A stretch of 64,000 nucleotides of DNA from DAOMFM01 sp035429825 (GCA_044224215.1 JBGAKX010000002.1:33114-97113), one strand, 5' to 3'. Counted from the stretch's first letter, positions 1-8,221 are shown. Program-made: numbers and translations. The notes: generated by a model from the letters alone, not told the origin.

Positions 1-282
1 CTGTGGCGAAGGGGCTCTGGGCGTATCGACGCATTCGGCGCCAAGGCGCTCTTTCGCGGTGACGCCGTCGCCCTGCCCGCGGACGTGATTCACTCGGTAA
101 CGAACCCGCTCGTGCGATTCACAGGTGGTATCCACATCTATGGCGGCGACTTCTTTGCAACACCTCGCAGGCAATGGGATCCGGAAACCATGGTCGAAGA
201 GCCGTCCAACGGTGACGTGATTCGCGCCTTATTCAACCGTGAGAACGAACTCCTGCGGCGTTGCGGCCAGGGGTCTGACTAA
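1..282 (+). CDS. Cupin-fold (cysteine dioxygenase-like) protein, 3' part
   Basis: This is the C-terminal part of a gene that begins upstream of the window; frame 1 is open from base 1 to the TAA at 280. The visible protein has the run DVIHSVTNP, then TGGIHIYGGDFF and WDPET, which I recognise from small metal-dependent double-stranded beta-helix proteins related to cysteine dioxygenase. The two histidines in these motifs would belong to the metal site. The substrate is unknown. It ends 19 bases before the next gene, so the two may be cotranscribed. Confidence 0.7.
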   Translation: MWRRGSGRIDAFGAKALFRGDAVALPADVIHSVTNPLVRFTGGIHIYGGDFFATPRRQWDPETMVEEPSNGDVIRALFNRENELLRRCGQGSD

Positions 283-301
283 CGGCCGCCGGAGGATCCG
301 C

Positions 302-691
302 ATGAGGCGCACCTGGACGATCATTGGGGTTTCCGACGTGCAAGGCAGCGTTGCATGGTACCAGTCGCTGCTTGGACTGCCGCAGACGGCTCCCGCCCAT
401 GACTACTTCGGGCAGATTCTCGACTCGGACGGAACGGTATTGCTCTGCCTGCATGAATGGGGTGCTCACGAGCATCCCACCTTGATGAGCCCCGAGCACG
501 CCCAGCCAGGCAACGGCCTCCTGTTGTTCCTTCGTGTCGATGATTTCGATTCAGCGCTGCCAAGGGCCCGGGCTCTTGTGACTCGCCTCGAAGAGGAGCC
601 CCATGTAAACCCGAGCACTGGAACATCGGAGTTTTCACTCCGGGATCCAGACGGGTACTACGTCACGATCAGTGCGCTCACTCCGGCATGA
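302..691 (+). CDS. VOC family protein (glyoxalase/bleomycin resistance type)
   Basis: A 129-residue single VOC module. ATG 302 is chosen because GGAGGA lies at 291-296 and the fold starts directly after it; an upstream in-frame GTG would overlap the previous gene. The N-terminal half has SDVQGSVAWYQSLLG and the C-terminal half ends in the typical LRDPDGYYV strand. The usual metal ligands are not all evident, so binding or resistance roles are as likely as catalysis. It is a close in-window paralogue in layout of the gene at 20034-20444 (shared WYQ-LLG, DDFD and RDPDGY blocks). Confidence 0.85.
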   Translation: MRRTWTIIGVSDVQGSVAWYQSLLGLPQTAPAHDYFGQILDSDGTVLLCLHEWGAHEHPTLMSPEHAQPGNGLLLFLRVDDFDSALPRARALVTRLEEEPHVNPSTGTSEFSLRDPDGYYVTISALTPA

Positions 692-760
692 CAAGCAATT
701 GTGTCGGAGTACACACAGCGAGGGTTGATCGGATCAGGTCCCGACACGATTCGTAACGTC

Positions 761-1105
761 ATGGCCAACTGGTACTCAAGGCCGGTCTTCTTTGTCACTG
801 ACGCGCGCGCGTCGATGGATTTCTACCGTGACAAGCTGGGCTTTTCACTCGACTGGAACTATGAGGAAGACGGCCGCCCTTACGTGTGCCAGGTAAGTCG
901 GTTTGGCTTCGAGCTCATTCTCGCCGTTGATTCGTCGAAGGCCGGTAACGGAAGGGTGTTCATATCGCTCGACGCCGCACAAACGACTGCGCTGCGCGGC
1001 GACTTCGAGCGGAACTGCGTTGACGCACGCGATGCTCGCTGGGGAATGCCAATTATCGAAGTCCTGGATCCAGACCGAAACGAACTGTATTTCTCGCCAC
1101 CCTGA
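761..1105 (+). CDS. VOC superfamily (glyoxalase-like) protein
   Basis: A 114-residue VOC protein starting NWYSRPVFFV and carrying MDFYRDKLGF, the helix-strand signature of the first beta-alpha-beta module, followed by an acidic EEDGRPYVCQV strand. The frame stays open up to a GTG at 701, but family members start close to the NWYSRP block, so ATG 761 is preferred. The Shine-Dalgarno before 761 is weak. Substrate unknown. It follows the previous VOC gene after about 70 bases. Confidence 0.8.
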   Translation: MANWYSRPVFFVTDARASMDFYRDKLGFSLDWNYEEDGRPYVCQVSRFGFELILAVDSSKAGNGRVFISLDAAQTTALRGDFERNCVDARDARWGMPIIEVLDPDRNELYFSPP

Positions 1106-1214
1106 TGGGGTGCAGGGGTCCCCTGACTCGAGGACTCGCTCGACCGTGCGCGGATCGTTGCCAAGTCGAGTAAGCTGGACACGTTGAATCGTTCGAACGA
1201 TTCCGGAGGTTTGC

Positions 1215-1658
1215 ATGAAGAAGGCGAGCTGGATTCTCCTCACCGTCCTCGGCGTCGCGATCACGTTGTTGAGCCTGGTCTCGGCTTTCCACGCGTACCG
1301 GACCGGGGACGACTTTGGCATCGGGTCGGCGAGGGTGTCGACCATCGCCGGTGGCGATGCCGGCCTTGCGACCGCGCTGCGCGCGATCCGGGGCACATCC
1401 GCCTCGTTCGGTGCGGCATACGGCGTCCTGTTCCTGGCCGTCGTGCTCGGACCGTACCGGCGCGGCGAAGTCTGGGCCTGGAATGCGCTGCTCATCGCCG
1501 GACTCACCCAGTGTGTGCTCGTCCTGTTGCGCATCCCGATCCTCGGCACGCAGCTTGGCGTCTCGGCAGCCCTGATTTCGATCGGCGTGCTGGCCGTGGG
1601 GCTCGTTCTGGACGTCGGCCGAGTCACTGGGTCGGACGGCCGTCGAACAAGCGGCTGA
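1215..1658 (+). CDS. Small integral membrane protein, unknown function
   Basis: 147 residues preceded by a strong GGAGGT seven bases before the ATG. It starts with a basic pair and a hydrophobic helix (about residues 5-27), followed by further apolar segments near 65-83, 90-106 and 110-134, so four membrane helices are likely. The N-terminus could pass for a signal peptide, but the later helices make a polytopic protein more likely. I do not recognise the family and nothing around it points to a partner. Confidence 0.7.
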   Translation: MKKASWILLTVLGVAITLLSLVSAFHAYRTGDDFGIGSARVSTIAGGDAGLATALRAIRGTSASFGAAYGVLFLAVVLGPYRRGEVWAWNALLIAGLTQCVLVLLRIPILGTQLGVSAALISIGVLAVGLVLDVGRVTGSDGRRTSG

Positions 1659-1700
1659 AGCTCGCGGCGACTCGCGGCCGTTCGTCGCGATTCGACTGTG
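1646..1700 (+). other. Degenerate attC-like half-site or intergenic relic
   Basis: The stretch across the end of the membrane-protein gene and the gap behind it contains AACAAGCGGCTGAAGCT followed by GC-rich inverted arms (GCGAC at 1667-1671 against GTCGC at 1684-1688). This looks like the 5' half of an integron attC site, but the matching GTTRRRY end is missing and the first base of the core is not as expected. The call rests on visual resemblance only. Confidence 0.2.
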
Positions 1701-1719
1701 CACGAAAGGAGCGAGAGGC

Positions 1720-2265
1720 ATGAAGGCACAACAGCGTGAAGAGCTGCTCACAGTACTGAAAGCCCGGTTTGAGAAGAACATGAGCCGCCATAAGGGTCTG
1801 GAGTGGGTGAACGTCCACGCAAGGCTGAAGGCGAACGCCGAAAAGCTGAGGTCGCTCAGCGAAATGGAGAGAACCGGCGGTGAGCCGGATGTCGTTGGTT
1901 ACGACAAGAAGACAGGTGAGTACATTTTTTATGATTGCTCGGCGGAGACCCCCAAGGGCCGCAGAAGTGTTTGTTATGACCGTGAAGCGCTGGATTCGAG
2001 GAAGGAGTTCAAGCCGAGTGACTCGGCCATCGATATGGCAGTTGCCATGGGCGTCGAGATTTTGACGGAGGATCAATATCGAGAGATGCAGAAGCTTGGC
2101 AAGTTCGATACGAAAACGTCGAGCTGGCTGAAGACGCCTCCTGAAATTCGAAAGTTGGGTGGCGCGATCTATGGCGATCGTCGCTACGATCACGTCTTCG
2201 TCAGTCACAACGGTGCGTCCTCGTACTATGCCGTCAGGGGGTTTCGCGGCTCGCTGAGGGTTTGA
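1720..2265 (+). CDS. DUF4256 family protein
   Basis: 181 residues matching the DUF4256 family: an N-terminal helical segment with ARFEKNMSRHKGLEW, then GGEPDVVGYDKKTGEY, CSAETPKGRRS and, near the end, GGAIYGDRRYDHVF. Length is normal for the family. The ATG has AAAGGAGCGAG upstream. The function is not established; members are cytosolic and found in many unrelated bacteria as single genes. Base use here (ATTTTTTATG near 1925) is slightly less GC-rich than the neighbours. Confidence 0.85.
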   Translation: MKAQQREELLTVLKARFEKNMSRHKGLEWVNVHARLKANAEKLRSLSEMERTGGEPDVVGYDKKTGEYIFYDCSAETPKGRRSVCYDREALDSRKEFKPSDSAIDMAVAMGVEILTEDQYREMQKLGKFDTKTSSWLKTPPEIRKLGGAIYGDRRYDHVFVSHNGASSYYAVRGFRGSLRV

Positions 2266-2324
2266 ACGCGTTGCTCATCCCGGGAACTCGTTACGCTCTG
2301 CGGACGAATGCACGAGGCATGTTC

Positions 2325-2855
2325 ATGACGTTTCATACGATCCGCGAGGCGCGTCAGGGCGAGGCCGAGGCAGTATGCACCGTCCTCGAGCAATCGTTCC
2401 GCGAGTACGTCGGAATCCTCGATCCGCCGTCCGGGGTATTTGCGGAGACGGTCGCGTCGCTTGCCGACCGAATCGCCCGGAACGAAATCCTCGTGTGCGA
2501 TGTTGCCGGCGAACTGGTTGGCTGCGCCTTCTGCACTCCGGACGACTCGTTCCTGTATGTCGGGCGCTTCGGAGTGCTCCCTGAATGGCGCCAATCGGGC
2601 GTGGGATCGCTTCTGCTCGCCGCGGCGGAGAATCGCGCTCGCGCACTCGGGTACCGTCACGCACGGCTCAACGTCCGTGCAAGCCTGCGCGATTTGCAGC
2701 AATACTACGAGCGCCGTGGATACCGTCCCGTCGAATTCCTGTCTCACGAGGGCTACGCCGGACCAACGTACATGCAAATGGAGAAGGTGCTCGATGAGCA
2801 GATCTCCAATCGATCGATCGGACAGGATTCCGAGGGCAAGAGCCGTTGCCCTTGA
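2325..2855 (+). CDS. GNAT family N-acetyltransferase
   Basis: 176 residues from ATG 2325. The frame is open back to a TTG at 2262 that touches the previous stop, and to ATG 2319, but GAGG at 2314-2317 fits 2325 best. The core shows the acetyl-CoA loop in FGVLPEWRQSGVGSLLL, then LGYRHARLNV and a YYERRGYRPVEF beta-bulge helix, which is the standard GNAT order A-B. It should transfer an acetyl group to an amine; the acceptor cannot be told from sequence. Confidence 0.88.
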   Translation: MTFHTIREARQGEAEAVCTVLEQSFREYVGILDPPSGVFAETVASLADRIARNEILVCDVAGELVGCAFCTPDDSFLYVGRFGVLPEWRQSGVGSLLLAAAENRARALGYRHARLNVRASLRDLQQYYERRGYRPVEFLSHEGYAGPTYMQMEKVLDEQISNRSIGQDSEGKSRCP

Positions 2856-2924
2856 CGTTTGACGCCGGCGGGCACATCTTCGCGTGCAGCGATTCACACA
2901 CGCCGCACAAGGAGACGAGCGACA

Positions 2925-3158
2925 ATGCAATACGCTCCCTGCCCGAATTGCCAGGACACAAATGCGACCCAGGTCAGCTTTACCTGGTGGGGTGGATTGG
3001 TCGGACCAAGGATGCTGTCGCACGTGAAGTGCTCGCGATGTGCGACGGCCTACAACGGAAAGACGGGCAAGTCCAACACGATGGGTATCGCGTTGTACGT
3101 GGGCGTGAGCGTCGCGCTTCTCGTACTGATCGGCCTTAGCTACGCGTTGCAACGATAG
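2925..3158 (+). CDS. Zinc-ribbon protein with one membrane helix
   Basis: 77 residues. Two CxxC knuckles (Cys6/Cys9 and Cys36/Cys39) form a likely treble-clef or zinc-ribbon site, and residues about 53-74 are one hydrophobic helix, so the ribbon would sit at the inner face of the membrane. The start at 2925 is set by AAGGAGA about ten bases upstream; a longer in-frame reading from 2859 would add an Arg-rich tail without support. No partner is evident. Confidence 0.75.
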   Translation: MQYAPCPNCQDTNATQVSFTWWGGLVGPRMLSHVKCSRCATAYNGKTGKSNTMGIALYVGVSVALLVLIGLSYALQR

Positions 3159-3385
3159 CCGCCAGTGTGACTCGCATGCCGATGCTGCATGCATTCGCGA
3201 CGGCACTTCGACGAGCGCGCAACTCCCTCCAACGAAGCGATCCGAACTACACTGGAATTTGACGCGGCGGCCGAACGAGGCATTGCGGCGAAGTGCGCAC
3301 GAGTTGATTCAGCCTCGTCGGCCTCCAGCTCGCCGGCCGTAAGAACCTCATTGCCAATCACGTGTCTGGAGCATCAGGAGAAACC

Positions 3386-3976
3386 ATGACGGAGATTCGA
3401 CCCACAAAGTTCGCCCACGTCGTGTACCGCACGCGCCGCTTCGACCAGATGCTGCACTGGTACCGGGTCGTTTTCGGGGCCCGAGTCCAGTATCAGAATC
3501 CGGGCCTGGCGTTCCTGACCTATGACGACGAACACCACCGGTTCGCATTTGCCAACATGGCGGTCTTTCAGCCTGACGGCGTCGACACCGAACGCCGGGG
3601 TGCGATCGGCGTCGACCACGTCGCGTATACCTACGCGTCTCTGCGCGATCTGCTGGAGAATTACGCACGACTCAAGGAGGAGGGGATCTGTCCGTACTGG
3701 TGCGTGCATCACGGGATCACCGCGTCGCTATACTATGCCGACCCCGACGGCAACCAGATGGAGTTTCAGGTGGACAGCTTTACGTCCAGCGAGGAGGCGA
3801 ACGCATTCATCCATGCGCACTGGGACGCCAATCCACTAGGCGTCGAATTCGAACCCGACGAGTGGCTTGTCCGAATGCGCGCCGGGGCTCCCGAGTCGGA
3901 ATTTCTCGTGCGCCGGGTTCACAAACCCGTGTCTCCGTTGCGCGGCGAGATCGCAGCGTTGTTGTCGGCGACGTAG
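3386..3976 (+). CDS. VOC family protein, extradiol-dioxygenase-like
   Basis: 196 residues, longer than the other VOC genes here. It has the three expected metal ligands of type I extradiol dioxygenases and relatives: His in KFAHVVY, His in GVDHVAY and Glu in NQMEFQVD, plus a HHGITASLYYADPDGN block similar to the active-site strand of catechol 2,3-dioxygenases. This suggests a metal-dependent ring-cleaving or related enzyme, though the true substrate is unknown. AGGAG at 3377-3381 sets the start. The gap before it (3159-3385) shows no gene or clear signal. Confidence 0.82.
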   Translation: MTEIRPTKFAHVVYRTRRFDQMLHWYRVVFGARVQYQNPGLAFLTYDDEHHRFAFANMAVFQPDGVDTERRGAIGVDHVAYTYASLRDLLENYARLKEEGICPYWCVHHGITASLYYADPDGNQMEFQVDSFTSSEEANAFIHAHWDANPLGVEFEPDEWLVRMRAGAPESEFLVRRVHKPVSPLRGEIAALLSAT

Positions 3977-4019
3977 CGGCGGACAGCGCGGCCACGTTGC
4001 ACACGCGGGAGCGGCGAGA

Positions 4020-4424
4020 ATGACGATCGAAAACAACAAGCAGGTGGTCACAGAGTTCTTTGCACGGTTCAGTGCGGGGAACCTGGCCGGCGCGCTCGAG
4101 TTGCTTGGCGACGACGCAACGTGGTGGATCGCTGGCGAGCTCGAAGGTGGCTTCGCGGTCGGTGAACACACGAAGGAGCAGATCGCTCAACTGCTCCGGG
4201 GCATGGGGCGACAACTTGCGAACGGTCTTCGCATGACGGTGCATGGCCTGGTGGCGGAAGGCGAGAAGGTGGCGGCAGAGGTCTCCTCGTACGGCGAGCT
4301 GCGCAACGGGAAGATCTACCGCAACCAGTACCACTTCGTGCTGACGGTACGTGGTGGCAGAATCACTGCCGTCCGTGAGTACCTGGATACGAAGCACGTT
4401 GAGGCGACCTGGGCACGCACATAG
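4020..4424 (+). CDS. NTF2-like (SnoaL-type) protein
   Basis: 134 residues, cytosolic, with the cone-shaped NTF2 pattern: NKQVVTEFFARFSAGNLAGALELL, then a DDATWWIAGE strand, a YHFVLTVRGGRITAVREYLD pair of strands and a short tail. SnoaL-like proteins act as isomerases, hydratases or small-molecule binding scaffolds; which applies is not visible. GGGAGCGGCG precedes the ATG. Confidence 0.82.
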   Translation: MTIENNKQVVTEFFARFSAGNLAGALELLGDDATWWIAGELEGGFAVGEHTKEQIAQLLRGMGRQLANGLRMTVHGLVAEGEKVAAEVSSYGELRNGKIYRNQYHFVLTVRGGRITAVREYLDTKHVEATWART

Positions 4425-4492
4425 CCGCATCCGCTGATGGAGAGCGTCCGCCCTCCACCACGATCCAGGCGCTATACGTCGAGGAGACAGGC

Positions 4493-5974
4493 ATGGCCCA
4501 GTCCCGCCGAGACTTCTTGTACAACTCCGCCCGCGCGAGTGCCGTTGCGCTCGCCAGTAGCACAGTGCTTTGGCGTATCGCACCTGCTCGAGCCCAAAGC
4601 GAACCAGGGAAGGATCTCGCAAAGATGACCATCGTCGAGCTCTCGAATCTTCTCGCCGGTCGGAAAATCACGAGCCGCCAGCTCGTCGAACAGTCGCTCG
4701 CGGCAATCGAAAACCCGGATGGCGAGGGCGCGCGAACGTTCCTCGTCGTCCATCGCAGCGAAGCGCTGGCGGCCGCAGACCGCGTGGACGCCTTGCGGCG
4801 CGACGGCGCGAAGCTCCCCGCTCTCGCCGGCATCCCTATTTCCATCAAGGACCTGTTCGACGAGGCCGGTGTCGTCACGCTCGGCGGCTCGACGGTGCTG
4901 GTGGGCACGCCGCCCGCGAAACGCGACTCGGCCGTCGTCGAGCGATTGAGAGGATCCGATGCCGTGATCATCGGCCGCACGAACCTCACCGAGTTCGCGT
5001 ACTCTGGGCTCGGCATCAATCCGCACTACGGCACGCCGAGAAACGTCTACGACCGCACCACGGGACGCATCCCCGGCGGCTCGTCCTCCGGCGCGGCGAT
5101 TTCGGTTGCCGATGGCATGGCGGCGGGAGCGATCGGCACCGATACGGGCGGGTCGGTTCGCATTCCGGCCGCGCTGAACGGTCTGGTCGGCTTCAAACCC
5201 ACCGCGCGGCGGGTCCCGCTCGACGGTGTCCTGCCGCTGTCCTTCTCGCTCGATTCGGCGGGACCGATTGCAAAGTCGGTTGCCGACTGCGCGTTGCTGG
5301 ATCAGGTGCTCGCAGCCGGGAGCGATGGTGTACCACAGCCCGCCGTGTTGAGCAGCTTGCGACTGGCGGTTCCAAGGTCGGTATTCCAGGATGACCTGTC
5401 TCCAGCAGTCGCTACCGCGTTTGCCGAGGCGCTGGGACGCCTGTCGGCAGCCGGCGCTACCGTCGTTGAACTGCCCATGAACGATTTCGCGCAGGCTGCT
5501 TCACTGAACTTGCGTGGCGTGCTGACCACCGCCGAAGCCTATTCGTGGCACCGGCGATGGATGAAGGACGGAGCCGACAAGTATGACCCGCGGGTCATCA
5601 TGCGCATTCGACCGGGCGAGACGATCATCGCCGCGGACTACATCGAAGCACTGCAGTCACGCCAGCGCTTCATCCGAACGATCAACGAGGCTGCGAGCGG
5701 CTATGACGCAATGCTGATGCCGACCACTCCCGACACGGCGCCGACGATCGCCGAAACCAGTGCGGACGATGCAAGTTATCTTCGACTCAACGGGCGCATG
5801 CTGCGCAACACGTCGCTCGTCAATGTCTTTGACGGTTGCGCCCTCACGGTTCCCTGCCACGACCCCGGCGCGGCACCGGTCGGGTTGATGATTTCCGGTA
5901 CGCAGAACACCGACCGCAGAATCCTCGCGATCGGTCTCGCGGTCGAGGCGGTCGTCACGAACCGGCACCCGTGA
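4493..5974 (+). CDS. Tat-exported amidase (amidase signature family)
   Basis: 493 residues. The N-terminus (SRRDFLYN, then a hydrophobic stretch ending at ARAQS, about residue 35) is a twin-arginine signal, so the enzyme acts outside the cytoplasm. The amidase-signature triad is complete: Lys119 in ISIKDLF, the cis-Ser197 in GGSSSG and nucleophile Ser221 in DTGGSVRIP. It hydrolyses a linear amide to acid and ammonia; specificity cannot be called. GAGGAGA precedes the ATG. A RidA-like gene follows after 19 bases, suggesting a joint role in breakdown of a nitrogen compound. Confidence 0.92.
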   Translation: MAQSRRDFLYNSARASAVALASSTVLWRIAPARAQSEPGKDLAKMTIVELSNLLAGRKITSRQLVEQSLAAIENPDGEGARTFLVVHRSEALAAADRVDALRRDGAKLPALAGIPISIKDLFDEAGVVTLGGSTVLVGTPPAKRDSAVVERLRGSDAVIIGRTNLTEFAYSGLGINPHYGTPRNVYDRTTGRIPGGSSSGAAISVADGMAAGAIGTDTGGSVRIPAALNGLVGFKPTARRVPLDGVLPLSFSLDSAGPIAKSVADCALLDQVLAAGSDGVPQPAVLSSLRLAVPRSVFQDDLSPAVATAFAEALGRLSAAGATVVELPMNDFAQAASLNLRGVLTTAEAYSWHRRWMKDGADKYDPRVIMRIRPGETIIAADYIEALQSRQRFIRTINEAASGYDAMLMPTTPDTAPTIAETSADDASYLRLNGRMLRNTSLVNVFDGCALTVPCHDPGAAPVGLMISGTQNTDRRILAIGLAVEAVVTNRHP

Positions 5975-5993
5975 ATTCCGAGAGGGAGCGACA

Positions 5994-6428
5994 GTGAAGG
6001 AACACCTGAATCCTGCCGATCTTCCGAACTGGAGTGAATCGTTCTCTCAGATCGTCGTGGTGCGGACCGGTACGATCCAAACGATCTACCTCTCGGGTCA
6101 AGTGTCCGTCGATGCGGACAACAACGTCGTGGGGCACGGCGACCTTGGAGGACAGACCCGGATGGCGCTCGAGAACCTCGTGAGGGCCCTTGCAGCCGCA
6201 GGCGCAACGGTGGCCGACGTCGTCCGGTTGGGCATCTACGTGAAGGATTACACCCGGGATCAATCCGCGATAATAGGTTCGGCGCTGCGCGACGTATTCG
6301 CCCCGGGACACATGCCTGCCAGCACGTGGCTTGGGGTTTCGTCGCTTGCACTCGACGAACTCCTCATCGAGATCGAGGCGACGGCGGTGGTCGACGACGA
6401 GCCTGTGAAACCCGCGACTGAACGATGA
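5994..6428 (+). CDS. RidA-like (YjgF/YER057c/UK114) protein
   Basis: 144 residues starting at GTG 5994 behind GAGGGAG. It has the RidA trimer fold signatures: YLSGQVSVDADN, TRMALENLVRALAAAGAT, VRLGIYVKD and IEIEATAV. In archetypal RidA an arginine in PAR binds the carboxylate of the imine/enamine substrate; here the motif reads PASTWLGV, so that residue appears to be serine while the late glutamate is kept. It is therefore more likely a relative acting on another substrate. Cotranscription with the amidase upstream is likely. Confidence 0.87.
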   Translation: MKEHLNPADLPNWSESFSQIVVVRTGTIQTIYLSGQVSVDADNNVVGHGDLGGQTRMALENLVRALAAAGATVADVVRLGIYVKDYTRDQSAIIGSALRDVFAPGHMPASTWLGVSSLALDELLIEIEATAVVDDEPVKPATER

Positions 6429-6604
6429 GTCCCGGCACGTTGTCCCGGTGCGCATGCAGGCGTTCGGCGCGACGGCTCAACCGTGATTGAATCGAAGTGC
6501 GCTTCGTTGGCTGGCAGGCTCGTTCAACTGCACGACCGCGTGCCAACCTGACCGGTGTAACCGCCACGTGGACCGCATCCGTTGACTCCGCCTGAGCAAA
6601 GGCT

Positions 6605-6613
6605 TGCTATACT
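6605..6613 (+). promoter_or_regulatory. Extended -10 element (TGCTATACT) for the DinB gene
   Basis: TGC followed by TATACT fits an extended -10 box. Its end lies 10 bases before ATG 6624 and no Shine-Dalgarno fits between, so the transcript would carry only about four untranslated bases. A TTGACT at 6582-6587 is 20 bases upstream, which is too far to be a good -35. Confidence 0.45.
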
Positions 6614-6623
6614 CCCTCCGCGC

Positions 6624-7172
6624 ATGCAGACGGTATCGCCACCCCGTGCCCTCCCAGAACGTTGGTCCAGCGCGCTCGTGCGGCACTCGACCGCTGTCGA
6701 ATCCTACTGCTCGACGGCGCGGAGCATAGACGAAACGACCTGGAACGCGCCGATTGCTGACGGCAAGTGGTCCCCCGCCGAGATCACCGAGCACCTCAAC
6801 CGCACGTACGACGTCACCCTGGACCAGTTAAACGGCGGTCAGGGAATTCGCGTGCGCACCAATTGGTTCGTGCGTTCGATGCTCAGGGCGACCGCGCTGC
6901 GTTGGATCTTTCGAATGCGGGCCTTGCCTCGGGGCGCAAAGGCGCCACGCGAAGTCAAACCTGATTGCGTTGTCGATTCGCGCGTCGACGCCATAGCGCG
7001 GATGGTTCTGCTTTCATCCCGGTTTGAGAACCTCGTCGCGGAACGCCACCGAGATGCGGGGCTCAAGCTCACGCACCACATCTTTGGCGAGATCGACCTC
7101 CTGCGCGCGATCGACTTCGTGGCGATTCACATCGAGCACCATCACCGCCAGATCGAGGCCGTGGCAGGGTAG
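6624..7172 (+). CDS. DinB family protein
   Basis: 182 residues of a DinB/YfiT-like four-helix bundle. The metal-binding histidines expected for the fold are present: His in SPAEITEHLNRT near residue 58 and the pair in IHIEHHHRQIE near the C-terminus. Bacillithiol- or mycothiol-dependent S-transferases share this fold, but many DinB proteins are uncharacterised. ATG 6624 is preferred to the TTG at 6582 because a -10 box ends just before it. The MOSC gene starts 25 bases downstream. Confidence 0.85.
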   Translation: MQTVSPPRALPERWSSALVRHSTAVESYCSTARSIDETTWNAPIADGKWSPAEITEHLNRTYDVTLDQLNGGQGIRVRTNWFVRSMLRATALRWIFRMRALPRGAKAPREVKPDCVVDSRVDAIARMVLLSSRFENLVAERHRDAGLKLTHHIFGEIDLLRAIDFVAIHIEHHHRQIEAVAG

Positions 7173-7197
7173 CGACGTGACGTATCGTGACGGAACG

Positions 7198-7935
7198 ATG
7201 AAGGAGCTCGGACACGTCAGCGACCTTGTGCGGTATCCCGTCAAGTCGATGGCAGGTACCGCAACGGAGTCCGCATTTCTCGGGTGGCACGGTTTCGTTG
7301 GTGACCGGCGCTTCGCCTTTCGGCGCCTGGGAGATGACAGTGGATTCCCGTGGCTCTCCGCGACCCGCGTTGCCGAACTTCTGCTGTACCACCCGGTGGG
7401 CGTCGACGAGAGTTCGGGCGAGCCCCTGCCAACGCACGTCCGCTCACCCGCAGGAGCGCACCTGGAGCTTCGCAGCGAGGAGCTTCAGAACGAGATCGCC
7501 GAGCGCCTCGGCAGCGGCGTCGAATTGATGAAACTCAAGCACGGGATATTCGACGATGCACCGGTGTCCGTGATCAGCCTTGCGACCATTGCCGGCATCG
7601 GCGTCGAGGTCGGCGCGGACCTCGATCGAAGGCGCTTCCGGGCAAACATAGTGCTCGATACGCTCGACCGCGAGCCGTTTCTCGAGGATGGCTGGATTGG
7701 CGGGACGCTTGTCTTCGGCAACGGCGAGCCTCGACCGGCCGTGCGCGTGACGGTGCGCGACGTGCGTTGCATGATGATCAACCTCGATCCGGACACGGTC
7801 GCACAGGACGCGCGCATTCAGAAGACTGTCGTCCGGCTGAACAAGAACAACGCCGGCGTGTACGGGACGGTTGTGCAAACCGGCACGGTTTGCGTTGGCG
7901 ACCCGGTGAGCCTTGTGCTCGACGCGCATCGCTGA
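7198..7935 (+). CDS. MOSC domain protein (N-terminal barrel plus MOSC)
   Basis: 245 residues. The MOSC N-terminal beta-barrel is seen at the start (VSDLVRYPVKSMAG), followed by the MOSC domain with DLDRRRFRANIVL and the conserved cysteine in RDVRCMMINLDP near residue 190. MOSC proteins handle the sulfur ligand of the molybdenum cofactor; in mARC-type proteins the cysteine binds molybdenum. This one has the length of a stand-alone mARC-like or YcbX-like protein without a ferredoxin domain. The start at 7198 follows the previous stop closely; the Shine-Dalgarno is weak. Confidence 0.87.
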   Translation: MKELGHVSDLVRYPVKSMAGTATESAFLGWHGFVGDRRFAFRRLGDDSGFPWLSATRVAELLLYHPVGVDESSGEPLPTHVRSPAGAHLELRSEELQNEIAERLGSGVELMKLKHGIFDDAPVSVISLATIAGIGVEVGADLDRRRFRANIVLDTLDREPFLEDGWIGGTLVFGNGEPRPAVRVTVRDVRCMMINLDPDTVAQDARIQKTVVRLNKNNAGVYGTVVQTGTVCVGDPVSLVLDAHR

Positions 7936-7997
7936 AGGCACGTTTCGGGCTTGTCGCGCCGCCGAGTCCCTCCTCGAGACGCACCGGTTGACACCGA

Positions 7998-8026
7998 ACG
8001 CGCGCGTGCGCGCGTCGCGGCGCCGC
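7998..8026. terminator. GC-rich palindromes between convergent genes
   Basis: Between the MOSC gene and the convergent - strand gene lie two adjoining palindromes: ACGCGCGC-GT-GCGCGCGT (7998-8015) and GCGGCGCCGC (8017-8026). Their position suits a bidirectional transcription stop, but neither strand has a T-tract, so an intrinsic terminator is not proven. Confidence 0.3.
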
Positions 8027-8029
8027 TCG

Positions 8030-8221
8030 TCAGACGCGTACGGTTCCCGCTGTCGCCTCGAACCTCTGCTTCACGGACTCGATCAGCTCGATACGGCGCT
8101 TCAACAACGCCTTGTAGTCACGACTATCCGTGTGGTGAAGGCCGTGCAGTGCCCGCTTGAGCTCTTCGTCGAGGATCTCTACCAGGAGCTCTCTCTCTTC
8201 ATTTGACACGTCCGTCATCAT
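8030..8221 (-). CDS. Small conserved hypothetical protein (63 aa)
   Basis: 63 residues, mostly charged helix: EERELLVEILDEELKRAL, then a HTDSRDYKALLKRRIELIE block. The HTD...LK-R arrangement is one I have seen in many short conserved hypothetical proteins without a known role. A very strong AAAGGAGGT stands eight bases before the ATG at 8221, which supports real translation. It has no cysteines, signal or membrane segment. It may share a - strand transcript with the reductase gene upstream of it (105-base gap). Confidence 0.72.
   Translation of the reverse strand: MMTDVSNEERELLVEILDEELKRALHGLHHTDSRDYKALLKRRIELIESVKQRFEATAGTVRV

Noticed and set aside
678..718. Inverted repeat ACTCCG...GGAGT across the end of the first VOC gene as a terminator
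   Set aside because: The stem is bulged by about five bases and no T-tract follows, so the case is weak.
6582..6613. TTGACT and TATACT as a standard promoter
   Set aside because: The spacing is 20 bases, too long for a good sigma70 promoter; the extended -10 alone is the better reading.
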